A DNA stretch of 64,000 bases from a bacterium 1XD21-13 (GCA_009917555.1 QZDX01000006.1:165605-229604); one strand, 5' to 3'; shown: positions 17,647-26,932, counted from the stretch's first letter. Notes: a model not told the origin generated them from the sequence alone. Numbers and translations are program-made.

Positions 17647-17675
17647 TTGACACAATATATATCAAGATATATACT
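17647..17675 (+). promoter_or_regulatory. vapBC promoter with palindromic operator
   Basis: TTGACA and TATACT are separated by exactly 17 bases on the plus strand. The spacer contains a perfect palindrome, ATATATC-AA-GATATAT (17657-17672), that runs into the -10 element. VapB antitoxins autoregulate through such sites. Confidence 0.85.
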
Positions 17676-17696
17676 AAAAATATAGGAGGTGTTACT

Positions 17697-17927
17697 ATGA
17701 TGACTGCAAAACTATTTGAAAACGGCCGAAGCCAAGCAGTTCGTCTACCAAAAGAATGTCGTTTTTCTGGTGACGAAGTAGCTGTCAACAAAGTTGGAGA
17801 CATTGTCCTTTTGATGCCAAAAGAAAACAAATGGACGGGTTTCCTAAACAGCCTGGAACTTTTTTCAGATGATTTCATGGTTTATGGGCGAGAAGCTCTT
17901 GTAAGTCAGGAGCGCGAATCACTATGA
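17697..17927 (+). CDS. vapB: VapB-type antitoxin (AbrB/SpoVT fold)
   Basis: The 76-residue protein starts with the swapped-hairpin barrel TAKLFENGRSQAVRLPKECR, diagnostic of VapB antitoxins that bind DNA. A C-terminal tail with FLNSLELFSDDFM should wrap the toxin. The ribosome site AGGAGGTG precedes two possible ATGs, at 17697 and 17700. It overlaps vapC by four bases. Together they form a type II toxin-antitoxin module; the antitoxin also represses its own promoter. Confidence 0.92.
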   Translation: MMTAKLFENGRSQAVRLPKECRFSGDEVAVNKVGDIVLLMPKENKWTGFLNSLELFSDDFMVYGREALVSQERESL

Positions 17928-18334
17928 AATATATGTTAGATACCAACATCTGTATTTATACAATCAAACATAAGCCTACAGAAGTAATTAAAAATTTTTT
18001 AAGGCATGATCCGGATGAAATGTGTATTTCGACAATTACTTATGCAGAGCTAATGCATGGTATTGAAAAAAGCCAAGCAATAGAAAAAAATCGCATTGCT
18101 ACGGCACTATTTCTTTCCCCCATTACAATTCTGGAGTTTGACAGCTATGCAGCCGAAGAATATGGTAAGATTAGAGCGAACCTTGAAAAAAAGGGAACGC
18201 CTATTGGACCAATGGATATGCTGATTGCCGCCCATGCAAGGTCGGAGGGCCTTACTCTGATAACAAATAATACCAGAGAATTTTTTCGTGTGGAAGGTTT
18301 AAATGTGGAAGACTGGACAATGGAAAAAAATTGA
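17924..18334 (+). CDS. vapC: VapC-type PIN-domain toxin
   Basis: This is a 136-residue PIN-domain ribonuclease. The acidic catalytic residues are visible in MLDTNICIY (D), TYAELMHGIE (E), GPMDMLIAAHA (D) and LITNNTREF (a second acidic site nearby, with N in place of the usual D). Relatives cleave initiator tRNA or rRNA. Translation is coupled to vapB by an ATGA overlap. These are the only genes on the plus strand in the window and they mark the left edge of the immunity island. Confidence 0.93.
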   Translation: MKYMLDTNICIYTIKHKPTEVIKNFLRHDPDEMCISTITYAELMHGIEKSQAIEKNRIATALFLSPITILEFDSYAAEEYGKIRANLEKKGTPIGPMDMLIAAHARSEGLTLITNNTREFFRVEGLNVEDWTMEKN

Positions 18335-18338
18335 TATA

Positions 18339-19191
18339 TTACTTATTTTCTTCTAACCTATCTACTGCCCCAAATCCGTTCTTCTGTTTCCATTCCTTCC
18401 ATCTGCCCTCGTCCATCAAAAGCCGAAAGCCATCTGGGTAATCCAAGTCAAAATAATCAAACTGCCGCATCAGGTTGCTTGTAAGCTGTCCCTCCGGTCT
18501 GCTGGCTCCCAGACAGGCTCCGCCTCTTAAGACCATCTGGCTGCCTTTATAGTCAAATTTCGTATTTTCATGGGTTCTGTACTTCTCCATCAGCCACACA
18601 TAGAGCTCCTGCAGCTGCCGGTTCTCCACACCCTCCGTGCACCAGACGGCATAAATCAGCAAAGTGGGATTTTCCTCTGTGGACAGATAATCCAGGAAAT
18701 AATCCAGCACCTCTTCTTTGCCCTTCAGCTCCTGAATACAGTAAAACAGCGAAATTCTGTCATTCCTGTCCAGATCGTTCCGGTTCAGGGCTTCTCTCAG
18801 CCTTCCCGCATGGACATTGGGATAATCCTTCACGGCGCCGACGGTATGGCAGGCATTCCGGAAGCCCTCTCCCCTGAGCCTGGGCAGTATCTCAAATGCC
18901 CTCTCATACCACGCTTCCTTCACCTCCCAGGTGCCTTCATAGGTGATAATGGAGACCTCCTCCGCATATGCGCCGTATTCCCCCTGCTCCTCAAATTTTT
19001 GTATCGTCTCCTCACTGACAGGCGGTGACAGCTTATACTTGTGGCTATAGGCGCCAAACCGCACAAAGTCCGGATCTTTCGCCTTTGCCTGCTCCAGCAA
19101 TTTTAAAATACGCTTTGCCCATGCGGGCTGTCCTGTTTTTCCCATCTTTCCCTTCTGTAAGCTGGCCAAACTTTACGAATTGCTCATACAC
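18339..19191 (-). pseudogene. SMI1/KNR4 (SUKH) family protein, probably frameshifted and internally deleted
   Basis: The open frame 18339-19169 (276 codons) begins like a SUKH immunity protein: AWAKRILKLLEQAKAKDPDF, YKLSPPVSEETIQKFEEQ. The expected core after FEEQ (LP.DYR.FL...GNGG) is missing and is replaced by GEYGAYAEEVSIITYEGTW. The rest is helical with FRNACHTVGAVKDYPNVHAG. A neighbouring frame from GTG 19189-19191 encodes VYEQFVKFGQLTEGKDGKN, which reads like the true N-terminus, so a one-base shift near 19145 is likely. It is the last cassette of the island, 4 bases from the vapC stop. If translated from TTG 19169 it could still make protein. Confidence 0.55.
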
Positions 19192-19221
19192 CCCAATCCT
19201 ACCGAAAATCGAAAACTATTT

Positions 19222-20754
19222 TCATTCTTTCTTTTTCCCTTTCCCGGTGATGCCCTGAAAAGCTGCCATCGCAGTAGACACAAAACGTGCCGGCAGGTCC
19301 TCCGGGGCGCAGACCAGACTTTCGGGAACATGATCCCAGAGCAGGAAATGCCGGAACCGGTAAAAGATCACTTTGTCCATGGTGATGATCTCCGGCCCAT
19401 ATTCCGGCCCTCTCCAGATACCGTCAAAGGTAAGCTGAGCGCCATATCCATGGAGAAGGTCTGCCATATGATATGACATATACTGGTTCCTGCCGCTCCC
19501 CTGGTACAGGCCCCACTTGCCCGCCGCTGTGATCATAAAAAGCTGTGTTACCTGCATGCCGGTAAATGCCGTCAGATCATACTGCCCCTGACACACAGGT
19601 ATCTTAAGCTGGGGAAGGGGTTGTCTCCATTTTTTCTTCCTTGCATATTTCTTCCAGATATCCCACTCCATCTCTGTCAGTTCCTCCGGATGTACAAGCC
19701 CAATCCGCCCCTGTTCGGGGAAAATCCTGCCGGAAAGCGCCTCCCCATTCCCATCTATTATCTGTCCATCTTCTTCCAGAGCAAAGGCATTTTGAAGCGC
19801 TCCATTCTCATAGCATCCCCAAAGTAAGTTTTGTATCATTGTACGGCTGGCCGCATGATCCTTTATTTCCTTCCAGTCGGGATAACTCCATTGATAATTG
19901 CAGACAAACAAATTTAGCAGGGCCGCTTTTTGCTTTTTCTCAAATTTCTTATCCGAAATGACTTCCATTTCCTCCTTTGATGGCAGCAAGGCACAGGCTC
20001 GCAATACTTTTTCCAGTTCCAGCTGCTCATAATTCGGATTGGCAAGCTTCTCGCAGATGACCTGGCATTGTTGTTTCAGCTTTTTCGTCTTGTGCTCCAT
20101 ATGCAGAAATGTCTGATCCTCAAATCCGCAGAACAGGTACAAGAATTCCATCCACTGCCTCTGCCATTCTGTCTGATAGGAGAAGTGATGATGAACGATG
20201 GCCTCCCCAAGCACTTTTTTATCCAGAAGGCGGATGGCCGCCTCCCGGTCCAGTCTGACAGCTTCTCTGACAGCATCGGGAGACAGGCTGTACATGCGGT
20301 TTGTCGTCATACTCAGCAGGTAAGCGCACATGGTATCCATGGGCCTCCATCCCATACCATACAAAAGCTGTACGCTGCTTTCATGGTAAACTCCCATATA
20401 CCTTTCCCACATATCCACAAATCCTAAAAGTGTTTGGTATTTGCCATTGGGATTGATGTAATTGTCATATCGTTCCGCCCAAAAAGTTCTTACAGCAGGG
20501 CTTAGTTCAACCAGCAGGCTCCTCCAATCATTCTGTTTCTCGCTCCCCTCATCCAGGCTCTGCAGCTCTTCCGTGGCAAATTTGCGGGGCTCACAGTATT
20601 TTGGCATGACCTGTTCCATTTTTGACAGGGTATCTTCGATGTCTTCACCCTGTTCCAGTATTGTCAGCAGGTATCTGGGAATCCAGCCTCGCAGGTTTGG
20701 ATTCCGGAATGCCCTGCGTACTTTGTCAAGCTGTACTTTTTTCTCTTCCATCAT
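19222..20754 (-). CDS. DUF4132 domain protein
   Basis: This is a 510-residue soluble protein. The C-terminal third carries the DUF4132 pattern: LVHPEELTEMEWDIWKKYA, KKKWRQPLPQLKIPVCQG and ITMDKVIFYRFRH. DUF4132 is a WGR/MolR-associated domain of unknown function, found in many loci of accessory or conflict type. The start is ATG 20752-20754 behind GAGGGAACTGTA. It sits between the SUKH remnant and a 439-residue gene in the minus-strand array, with no promoter visible between. Immunity function is inferred only from position. Confidence 0.75.
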   Translation of the reverse strand: MMEEKKVQLDKVRRAFRNPNLRGWIPRYLLTILEQGEDIEDTLSKMEQVMPKYCEPRKFATEELQSLDEGSEKQNDWRSLLVELSPAVRTFWAERYDNYINPNGKYQTLLGFVDMWERYMGVYHESSVQLLYGMGWRPMDTMCAYLLSMTTNRMYSLSPDAVREAVRLDREAAIRLLDKKVLGEAIVHHHFSYQTEWQRQWMEFLYLFCGFEDQTFLHMEHKTKKLKQQCQVICEKLANPNYEQLELEKVLRACALLPSKEEMEVISDKKFEKKQKAALLNLFVCNYQWSYPDWKEIKDHAASRTMIQNLLWGCYENGALQNAFALEEDGQIIDGNGEALSGRIFPEQGRIGLVHPEELTEMEWDIWKKYARKKKWRQPLPQLKIPVCQGQYDLTAFTGMQVTQLFMITAAGKWGLYQGSGRNQYMSYHMADLLHGYGAQLTFDGIWRGPEYGPEIITMDKVIFYRFRHFLLWDHVPESLVCAPEDLPARFVSTAMAAFQGITGKGKKKE

Positions 20755-20765
20755 TACAGTTCCCT

Positions 20766-22085
20766 CTATTCCAGGTTCCTTTCCGTCTTTTTTGCCAGAC
20801 CGTGGTAATACCGCATGAACCGGCATACCTCCTCATAAGTCTCCCGAATCCTGTCCCGGCGTTTCTCTGCCTCCGGGATCTCCTTTGTCCTAAGAAACAG
20901 CTGTGCGTTGCGGTACATCACCGCCATGGCGTCTCTTGGATCGTTGCAGGCACCCGGAAACTCCTTCAGGCGTTCTTTCATATAATCGGAATTGTGTCTC
21001 ACACATTCTTCCAGGTGTGCGTACCCTTCCGTTTCCTTTCCATTCAGCAAATCCCACACGCCAAACAGATAGTGGTCCGCACGCCAGGGATCTTCCTTTC
21101 CTCCTTGATCCAGGTTCCACATGGCCCTGCCGGTTCTTGGATCTTTTGGGCCTGTCCTGGTGGCTTTCAGATAATCCCGGCGTTCCTCCGCGAAATATGT
21201 CTCCAGGCTGTCGATCTTCTGCCACTCCGGCAGCACTCCATCCGCCAGGAATATCAGGATATCATCAAATTTTCTGTTGATACGCTCCACCATGGCAGCA
21301 TCCACAGCTTCCATGCCATACTGAATCACGCCCCAGTCTCTCTGCATCCTTTGGAAATTCTCTCCCTGGCAGATGTGCCCCGGCAGACCTAAGCTCCCGT
21401 ACTGTATGGCATATAGAGGGCAAAGATAATAGAACATCGCCTCGTATCCGCCGCCTCTGAAATAGCCAATAAACTGGATGCGGGATACCAGGCCGTTCTT
21501 CTCCCTCACAAAGGTCTTGGGGCCTGCTTTTTTCATGCCGTATGCTTTTGCCACAGGAGCGATCTTTGCCTGCAAATTTTCTTTCAGGCGGAGCTTCAGT
21601 TCTTCCCCGCACTCCTTCCACTGTTCCGTTGTCCTTGCATTTTTATAGGGAAAATCCCTTGCCGGTTTCTGTCCGGCTGGTGTCCCCAGCAGGCTTTTCC
21701 AGTCAAAAGCGATCCTGTCTGTGGGATGGCCCTCCAGATATGCCTCCCACCGCTGTCTGGCAGGGGTGGTATCCCTATGATAGCCTTCCATGGCTTTCTG
21801 TCTTTCGCGCTCTTCCTCTTCCAGCATCTTCTTCTCATAATAATCGGAAACCTTTACCGGACGTCCCTGGGCATGAAAATAATAAGCAACACCACTCTGT
21901 GTCTTTACCATCCAGTAATAGCTGGCGTTCCACAAGGCAGGCATCAACCGCCCTCTGTCTCCCCGGTTAAGGGCTTCTTCCAACTTAGGCCTGTTGCTGT
22001 TCCACCATGCTTCCCATTCCTCCGGTTCCACTTTCCCAGAGGCAACACGTAAAAATATCTGTTTCATCTCATCCTGAAAGCTCAT
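20766..22085 (-). CDS. uncharacterised protein with DUF4304-like domain
   Basis: This 439-residue protein has a central segment (about 165-260) with LKLRLKENLQAKIAPVAKAY, GPKTFVREKNGLVSRIQFIG and YYLCPLYAIQYGSLGLPGHI. The order helix, then strands following a phenylalanine-rich VREK.GLV.RIQF motif, resembles DUF4304. The N-terminal 160 residues are charged and helical, and the C-terminal part has tetratrico-like helices. I chose the ATG at 22083-22085 behind GAGGAATGAAG. No signal peptide is present. The family call is tentative. Confidence 0.6.
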   Translation of the reverse strand: MSFQDEMKQIFLRVASGKVEPEEWEAWWNSNRPKLEEALNRGDRGRLMPALWNASYYWMVKTQSGVAYYFHAQGRPVKVSDYYEKKMLEEEERERQKAMEGYHRDTTPARQRWEAYLEGHPTDRIAFDWKSLLGTPAGQKPARDFPYKNARTTEQWKECGEELKLRLKENLQAKIAPVAKAYGMKKAGPKTFVREKNGLVSRIQFIGYFRGGGYEAMFYYLCPLYAIQYGSLGLPGHICQGENFQRMQRDWGVIQYGMEAVDAAMVERINRKFDDILIFLADGVLPEWQKIDSLETYFAEERRDYLKATRTGPKDPRTGRAMWNLDQGGKEDPWRADHYLFGVWDLLNGKETEGYAHLEECVRHNSDYMKERLKEFPGACNDPRDAMAVMYRNAQLFLRTKEIPEAEKRRDRIRETYEEVCRFMRYYHGLAKKTERNLE

Positions 22086-22187
22086 CTTCATTCCTCTCAT
22101 GTTCATCCTGATACGGATTCAGATCAATGCCCGCACAAAATGGATGCCTTCTTTTTTCTCATATCACTGCCCGGCTCCTGCTTCCCC

Positions 22188-23921
22188 TCATATCGCTTCT
22201 CCAAGCCCTTCCATGACCTCCATCAGCTTCTTATATCCTGTCTCGCTGGCGGCTCCATAAAGCATTTCCAGGTCGCCACAATCCATAATGACAACCATAT
22301 TGTCAAAGGCATTGCTGTAAAAGCTCATGTCCATCCCCAGCCAGCCATAAAGCCCAAAAGGTTGTTTTTCAAGACCGGACCTGACAGTTTCCAGTTCCGC
22401 TTCCGTAAGCCAGTACATAAAATCCTTCCCCTGGAAAGGAAACGCAAATACGGCTTCATAGGCAAGCGCTGCCTGCAGAAATCCACTGAGTGTCCCAGTG
22501 CACAAGGTCCATTTGCAATCATCTATCTCATCTGCAGCCACATAGACCGGCGGATCTGTTTTTCCCAAATCATTTCTTCGGATTCCTGCCCGGCAGCATC
22601 CCTGATTTTCAATCAGAATCACCAGGTAATCGCTATTTCTTAACCAGTCCCATTGATCGAAATCTCCCGGCTTAATCCACTTATCCTGTACCTTATGGAT
22701 TGCCTCTGTGCGTGCCGCCCTTTTCCAGAACTCTTCCAACACCGAAGGAAGCGGATCAAAATATTGTTTCACAATCGCAATTTCTTCCTCTGTATAGCCC
22801 TGCAGTTCTTCCACACCATACAACTGCCGGATCGTTTCCATATAATCTCTTCTGTTCTGCCCCTGCGCTCCGGTTTCATCTTGCTCTGCTTCTGACGCTT
22901 CCGTAAACAAATAGGGAACTTTGGGCCATGTAAGCTCAGGCATTTCCTCCAGCTTATTAAAATAGAGGCAAATAATCTGGTCGTCTCCCCAGTATCCGGA
23001 TTCCGGCCTTTTCGTGCAGGCTGTTATATGATAGTATCCGTCCGGCAGAGACAATATCTGATCCTGGGGAAAATCCGTATTCCAGTTACTCAGCCAAAAC
23101 AAGTCACAGAATTGCAGGGAGCCGCCCCTTACTTCCAATGCCAGCCGAATCATTACCGGGAATTCCTTTTCCGCATTGGAGTCCGGATAGCCAGAACGGA
23201 ACCAGAGCGTGAAATCGCCTCCCGTACCTGTACAGAAAGCCGTAATATCCCCTTTTCTGATGTGTGCTCCAACCTGTTCCGGTACCGTAAATTCTTGTGC
23301 CAGAAAATCACTTCCCGGAATAACAGATTTCATAACCTCTGCTGAAAACAGGACGATCCCCATGCCATCTATACTCAAATGTGCCGTGTCCCCCAAGCGC
23401 AGCGGCCTGCATGATGCCGGGCTCTCCACAGAAGGCTCTATCCCCTGACAAGCCTGTTCTGTCTCTCCGGGTTTTTCTGTTTTTTCTTCTTTTATCTCAA
23501 TCAGACAGGATAACTGTCCCAGCGCCTCTGTATGTATTAACTGACTGTAAGCAGGCAGGAGGACTTTTTTTAAAGCCGGAAGCTCCATCAGCAGGCGGCA
23601 GTCTGAAAAGTTTGTATCCTGCAGATCCAGTGTGCCTAAACATCTGCATCTTATCAGAAAAGAGTAGTCATCGATCTCAACATCATGGAGTGACAGCTGT
23701 TTGAGCCTCGTCATTTCCCCGATCAAGGAAAAATCATCCTCCTTTACCATCAGCCATGAAGGGAGACGCACATCTTCTATCTTCTTTACAGCAGAAAAGT
23801 TTCTTTTTCTGCTGTAAAGGCATTTAATTTTAGCAAGATCGCTGAACGTCTGCAGGTCATGCCCTGTATTTCTCTGTATCCAAATCACAAGCCTTGGATC
23901 GATTCCATATTGTTTTACCAT
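22188..23921 (-). CDS. three-part protein: leucine-rich repeats, middle beta domain, SUKH-like C-terminus
   Basis: Residues 30-150 of this 577-residue protein are leucine-rich repeats (TRLKQLSLHDVEIDDYSFLI, LGTLDLQDTNFSD). The middle (about 165-345) is beta-rich: HLSIDGMGIVLFSAEVMKS, FTLWFRSGYPDSNAEKEFP and QFCDLFWLSNWNTDF. The C-terminal 200 residues begin YGVEELQGYTEEEIAIVKQY and contain YLVILIENQGCCRAGI and PPVYVAADE, the pattern of SUKH proteins. The start is ATG 23919-23921 behind GAGAGGAATTTTCAGG. It may be a composite immunity protein. Confidence 0.65.
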   Translation of the reverse strand: MVKQYGIDPRLVIWIQRNTGHDLQTFSDLAKIKCLYSRKRNFSAVKKIEDVRLPSWLMVKEDDFSLIGEMTRLKQLSLHDVEIDDYSFLIRCRCLGTLDLQDTNFSDCRLLMELPALKKVLLPAYSQLIHTEALGQLSCLIEIKEEKTEKPGETEQACQGIEPSVESPASCRPLRLGDTAHLSIDGMGIVLFSAEVMKSVIPGSDFLAQEFTVPEQVGAHIRKGDITAFCTGTGGDFTLWFRSGYPDSNAEKEFPVMIRLALEVRGGSLQFCDLFWLSNWNTDFPQDQILSLPDGYYHITACTKRPESGYWGDDQIICLYFNKLEEMPELTWPKVPYLFTEASEAEQDETGAQGQNRRDYMETIRQLYGVEELQGYTEEEIAIVKQYFDPLPSVLEEFWKRAARTEAIHKVQDKWIKPGDFDQWDWLRNSDYLVILIENQGCCRAGIRRNDLGKTDPPVYVAADEIDDCKWTLCTGTLSGFLQAALAYEAVFAFPFQGKDFMYWLTEAELETVRSGLEKQPFGLYGWLGMDMSFYSNAFDNMVVIMDCGDLEMLYGAASETGYKKLMEVMEGLGEAI

Positions 23922-23950
23922 CCTGAAAATTCCTCTCAAATAAAAATATC

Positions 23951-24838
23951 CTATCCCTGCTCCTTTTGTGTCAGTTCCGCCAACATATGACGGGCATCTT
24001 CTACAACATACAAAGTTCCTCCCTCCCGGATTGCATATTCAAGATGAATTTTTGCGTTTTTTAACTCTCCAAAGGCAATATCAACATCCGCAAGGCATAC
24101 GGCAGAAACCACCTTTTGAATCTTTGCTGTATATCTGGCGCTGCGGGCTTCCTCCATACGACGGTATGTCTCATGATCCCCCCGCCATAAGGCCAGACTG
24201 GCGTCCATAACGTTCAGCAGCTCCTGCCCTGTTTTCTGTTTGGACGCCTTTGTGAGCGAGGAAACAAGAACCTCCGCCTCATGTTTTACCTGCATTGCCC
24301 TTTCCAGATCTTCCATTTTTTTATAACAGTTAAAACGAATGTTCAAAAGAGAAATCTGATAATTAACACTTAATTTGTACTTACGCAAAGACTCCGCCAA
24401 AGCTAAGGCATCAGAAAACTGTCCAGACCACATAAGGCCGGATGCCTCATTGATACGGATAGCCACGGCACTCCGCTTTCTTTTATGTACTTTTTCAAGC
24501 AGACGCAGCACCTGAACATAGGTTACCGGATCGCAGTTCTGGTTTAGGATCAGATTTAGAGACATAAAATCCCAGGAAATCCAGATGTTGATTGGAAAAG
24601 TGACCGCAATAAGAATGAACAGTTTAAGTAAAACATCTGCCATGCCATCATCACCCCACCCGATTCCTCTAATATTGATAATGATATGTAGCAGTAAGAT
24701 CAGTATGAGAAGCCCCTGCTTAGCCCGAAGTCTTTTTTTGTATTGACGAACAATCTCTTCCGGAGTTTTATTTTGATATTGCATAGCAGCTTTCATGTTT
24801 GCTTTCATCCTCTTTTCTTTCACGTTATGTTGGTACAT
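23951..24838 (-). CDS. membrane-anchored helical-repeat protein
   Basis: This 295-residue protein has two hydrophobic helices (about 43-60, LLILILLLHIIINIRGI, and 72-92, LFILIAVTFPINIWI). A cytoplasmic all-helical region with TPR-like pairs follows: AVAIRINEASGLMWSGQFSD, LERAMQVKHEAEVL and ADVDIAFGELKNAKIHLEYA. No family is recognised. The start is uncertain: two methionines at codons 11 and 15 are alternatives, as no candidate has a well-spaced ribosome site. Confidence 0.65.
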   Translation of the reverse strand: MYQHNVKEKRMKANMKAAMQYQNKTPEEIVRQYKKRLRAKQGLLILILLLHIIINIRGIGWGDDGMADVLLKLFILIAVTFPINIWISWDFMSLNLILNQNCDPVTYVQVLRLLEKVHKRKRSAVAIRINEASGLMWSGQFSDALALAESLRKYKLSVNYQISLLNIRFNCYKKMEDLERAMQVKHEAEVLVSSLTKASKQKTGQELLNVMDASLALWRGDHETYRRMEEARSARYTAKIQKVVSAVCLADVDIAFGELKNAKIHLEYAIREGGTLYVVEDARHMLAELTQKEQG

Positions 24839-24880
24839 TCCGTTTAACAGTTACGAAACCTCCACAAATTGAATGTTACT

Positions 24881-25228
24881 TTATATAGTTTTTATAAATG
24901 CCTGTTCAATAAATTCTTTTACTGCATATATGTCTGCAAATTTTTCATACTTAGGGAACCCCTCTAAATTCTGCTTTGAATAAGTCAGATGAAAAATATA
25001 ATAAGTATCTCCACCCTGTTCTCCACCAGTAACATATAAAACATCATCATTAGATTTACATTTTGCTACTGCCCAGACTTTTTTATGATATAAAAAATGT
25101 CTTTCTCCAATCTCTTTTTTTAATTCTTCAACAAATATGCCATTTGATTGTGATAAAGGCACCATATACCAGTTAAAATCCTCACCATATTTATCGAACA
25201 AATCACAAAAAATTTCTTCTGCTGTCAT
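24881..25228 (-). CDS. small immunity-like protein, unknown family
   Basis: This is a 115-residue acidic cytoplasmic protein. It alternates strands and helices (KVWAVAKCKSNDDVLYVTGG, DTYYIFHLTYSKQNLEGFPK). This VLYV...YYIFHLTYS...GFP.Y layout recurs in compact immunity-type proteins of toxin-immunity loci. A GGGAGG ribosome site precedes the ATG. It is followed closely by the DUF7677-like gene. I cannot assign a named family. Confidence 0.6.
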   Translation of the reverse strand: MTAEEIFCDLFDKYGEDFNWYMVPLSQSNGIFVEELKKEIGERHFLYHKKVWAVAKCKSNDDVLYVTGGEQGGDTYYIFHLTYSKQNLEGFPKYEKFADIYAVKEFIEQAFIKTI

Positions 25229-25254
25229 TTATACCCTCCCTAAAAATTTTAATT

Positions 25255-25581
25255 TTATAGGCTATATGATTCTTTGCTTACCGAATGCAATTCTAATTCC
25301 CAATCCTCAAATGGCTTGTCAAGACTATAATCCGGATCAAAGTATTTTCGGATATATTCTGCGGCCCTTCTTTCACAATATTTATAATTTAATACATTTC
25401 CCTCATTATCTAACTCAATGTTATTCATAAATATCGAAAATGCCTGTTCCATACAGCTGCTGTCTTCATCTAATTCATTCAAATAATCAATTCCCTCTAA
25501 AATAGGATATCCTAATGTCCCATGCACAAACCAATACGAAAATTGTCTTACTGCACCAGATAAATAATTACTCACTTTCAT
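25255..25581 (-). CDS. DUF7677-like small protein
   Basis: The 108-residue protein includes LSGAVRQFSYWFVHGTLGYP, ILEGIDYLNELDED, FSIFMNNIELDNEGNVLNY and KPFEDWELELHSV. The SGAVRQF, GT.GYP.LEGIDY, PFEDWE.ELH pattern is as I recall for DUF7677, a family frequent in polymorphic toxin immunity neighbourhoods. The start is ATG 25579-25581 behind CAAGGGAGTGCGTTAC. Function is unproven. Confidence 0.65.
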   Translation of the reverse strand: MKVSNYLSGAVRQFSYWFVHGTLGYPILEGIDYLNELDEDSSCMEQAFSIFMNNIELDNEGNVLNYKYCERRAAEYIRKYFDPDYSLDKPFEDWELELHSVSKESYSL

Positions 25582-25608
25582 GTAACGCACTCCCTTGCAA
25601 ACTTGAAG

Positions 25609-26499
25609 TTATGATTGTTTCTTTTCAAACCGCCTTAGACGCTTCTCCCAATCCTCTTTTTTCATAAACATAGGTCGTTCAGGCGACACAAGAATTGGTT
25701 TCAGCAACCAATACAGTTTTTGATACCTGGTTTCTATCTGCTCCAATGTCGGCTCAGGCATTTTCCCGGATTTACGATCAAGTATGTCAAGAAACAGATT
25801 GGCATTTCCTAATTTTCCATGTAACTCATTGGGGATTTCGGATTCTATTTTTTGCGTTAATTCCGGCCATAGGATTTGTATAAAATTCGGGCATGGAACA
25901 CCAAAACGTGTACTTAAGCAAAGCTCTCCCCATTCTGTATATTCGCTGTTTACATAGTCTAACTGTTTCAAGGCTCTCACACCGTACCCTGCACTCTTAG
26001 GACAGAGGGCATTGAACGCCATCTCATATCCCGCACTGGCGTAATGTATCGTCAGCTTGCTGTTTACATACTCCATAAATTGATAGATAGTTGACCATTC
26101 TATATCAAGCGGGCACTGAAAATAGAGATAACTGTACACAAAATAATCTATGGACGGAGCCTTATAATTACTCGGCTTCACGCAGGCGTAAACTGTCTGC
26201 AAATTTTGTGAAGTACAGTTGTCTAATATCAAAATGTTTGAGCTGTCAAAACTCTTGTTGTCAAATTCCCGATGAAAAATCTTTTTCCATCCGCCACGAA
26301 TATTTCTCCGATTGACATAAGCACTGTTTTCTCCATTGTATTTCTTTGTAAATTGCGCCTGCGTCAGGGAAAGAAACTGCTCTATTATCTCCTCCAATAT
26401 GGAAATGATTTTTTCATCAATCCAATCGTTAAAATAAAAAACGACACCTTTTCTGAGACCCATCTTTTCTGTTTCTTCAAAACCAAAAATATTACCCAT
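25609..26499 (-). CDS. DUF3396-like (type VI immunity family) protein
   Basis: This 296-residue protein has LRKGVVFYFNDWIDEKIISI near the N-terminus, central YFVYSYLYFQCPLDIEW, IHYASAGYEMAFN and a conserved WGELCLSTRFGVPCPNF. GYEM.FN and a C-terminal segment listing residues around a wall of strands resemble DUF3396, a family that includes type VI immunity proteins. The charged C-terminus (KKEDWEKRLRRFEKKQS) is soluble. It lies inside the array without a separate promoter. Confidence 0.55.
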   Translation of the reverse strand: MGNIFGFEETEKMGLRKGVVFYFNDWIDEKIISILEEIIEQFLSLTQAQFTKKYNGENSAYVNRRNIRGGWKKIFHREFDNKSFDSSNILILDNCTSQNLQTVYACVKPSNYKAPSIDYFVYSYLYFQCPLDIEWSTIYQFMEYVNSKLTIHYASAGYEMAFNALCPKSAGYGVRALKQLDYVNSEYTEWGELCLSTRFGVPCPNFIQILWPELTQKIESEIPNELHGKLGNANLFLDILDRKSGKMPEPTLEQIETRYQKLYWLLKPILVSPERPMFMKKEDWEKRLRRFEKKQS

Positions 26500-26551
26500 G
26501 TTTATTTACCGCCTCCAGTCACGATTTTTCCAGTTCTAAAAATAGGATTTG

Positions 26552-26887
26552 TTAATCTTGATTCATAACCATAATATGTTCAACAACACCATTGCTGTCA
26601 TAATAAACAATGAGGTAATATGTGTTATTGGTTTCCCAAATGTCGCCCCACATTCCCGACAGGCAGCTGTCTGGTTCTCCCCACACTTCCATTAACTGCG
26701 TGTTCTTGTACCCTTGCAATTGTTCCGTTGCATAATCTGCACCTTTGTTTTGGTAATAAGAAACCATCAATTCCTTTGACGGAATGTTATCATTGCTTTT
26801 TCGGTTGTAATATCCGTAGAGCCAGGCAGATGCACATAATGCAGCAACCAGGATTATTACAAAAACAAATAATACCTTCTTTTTCAT
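26552..26887 (-). CDS. membrane-anchored small protein, paralogue of 53300-53635
   Basis: A 111-residue protein begins MKKKVLFVFVIILVAALC, one N-terminal helix, then an extracytoplasmic domain with TEQLQGYKNTQLMEVWGEPD, LSGMWGDIWETNNTYY and VYYDSNGVVEHI. The QL.G.....L...WG.PD pattern resembles the outer-membrane BamE/SmpA-like or BLIP-like fold. I cannot decide which. The start is the ATG at 26885-26887 behind GGAGTTTGATTGT. A paralogue differing at about 18 of 111 positions lies 26.7 kb away, and the similarity extends beyond the coding region. Confidence 0.75.
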   Translation of the reverse strand: MKKKVLFVFVIILVAALCASAWLYGYYNRKSNDNIPSKELMVSYYQNKGADYATEQLQGYKNTQLMEVWGEPDSCLSGMWGDIWETNNTYYLIVYYDSNGVVEHIMVMNQD

Positions 26888-26932
26888 ACAATCAAACTCC
26901 ATGTAAATTGAAAGTTATCTTACCAAAACTAT

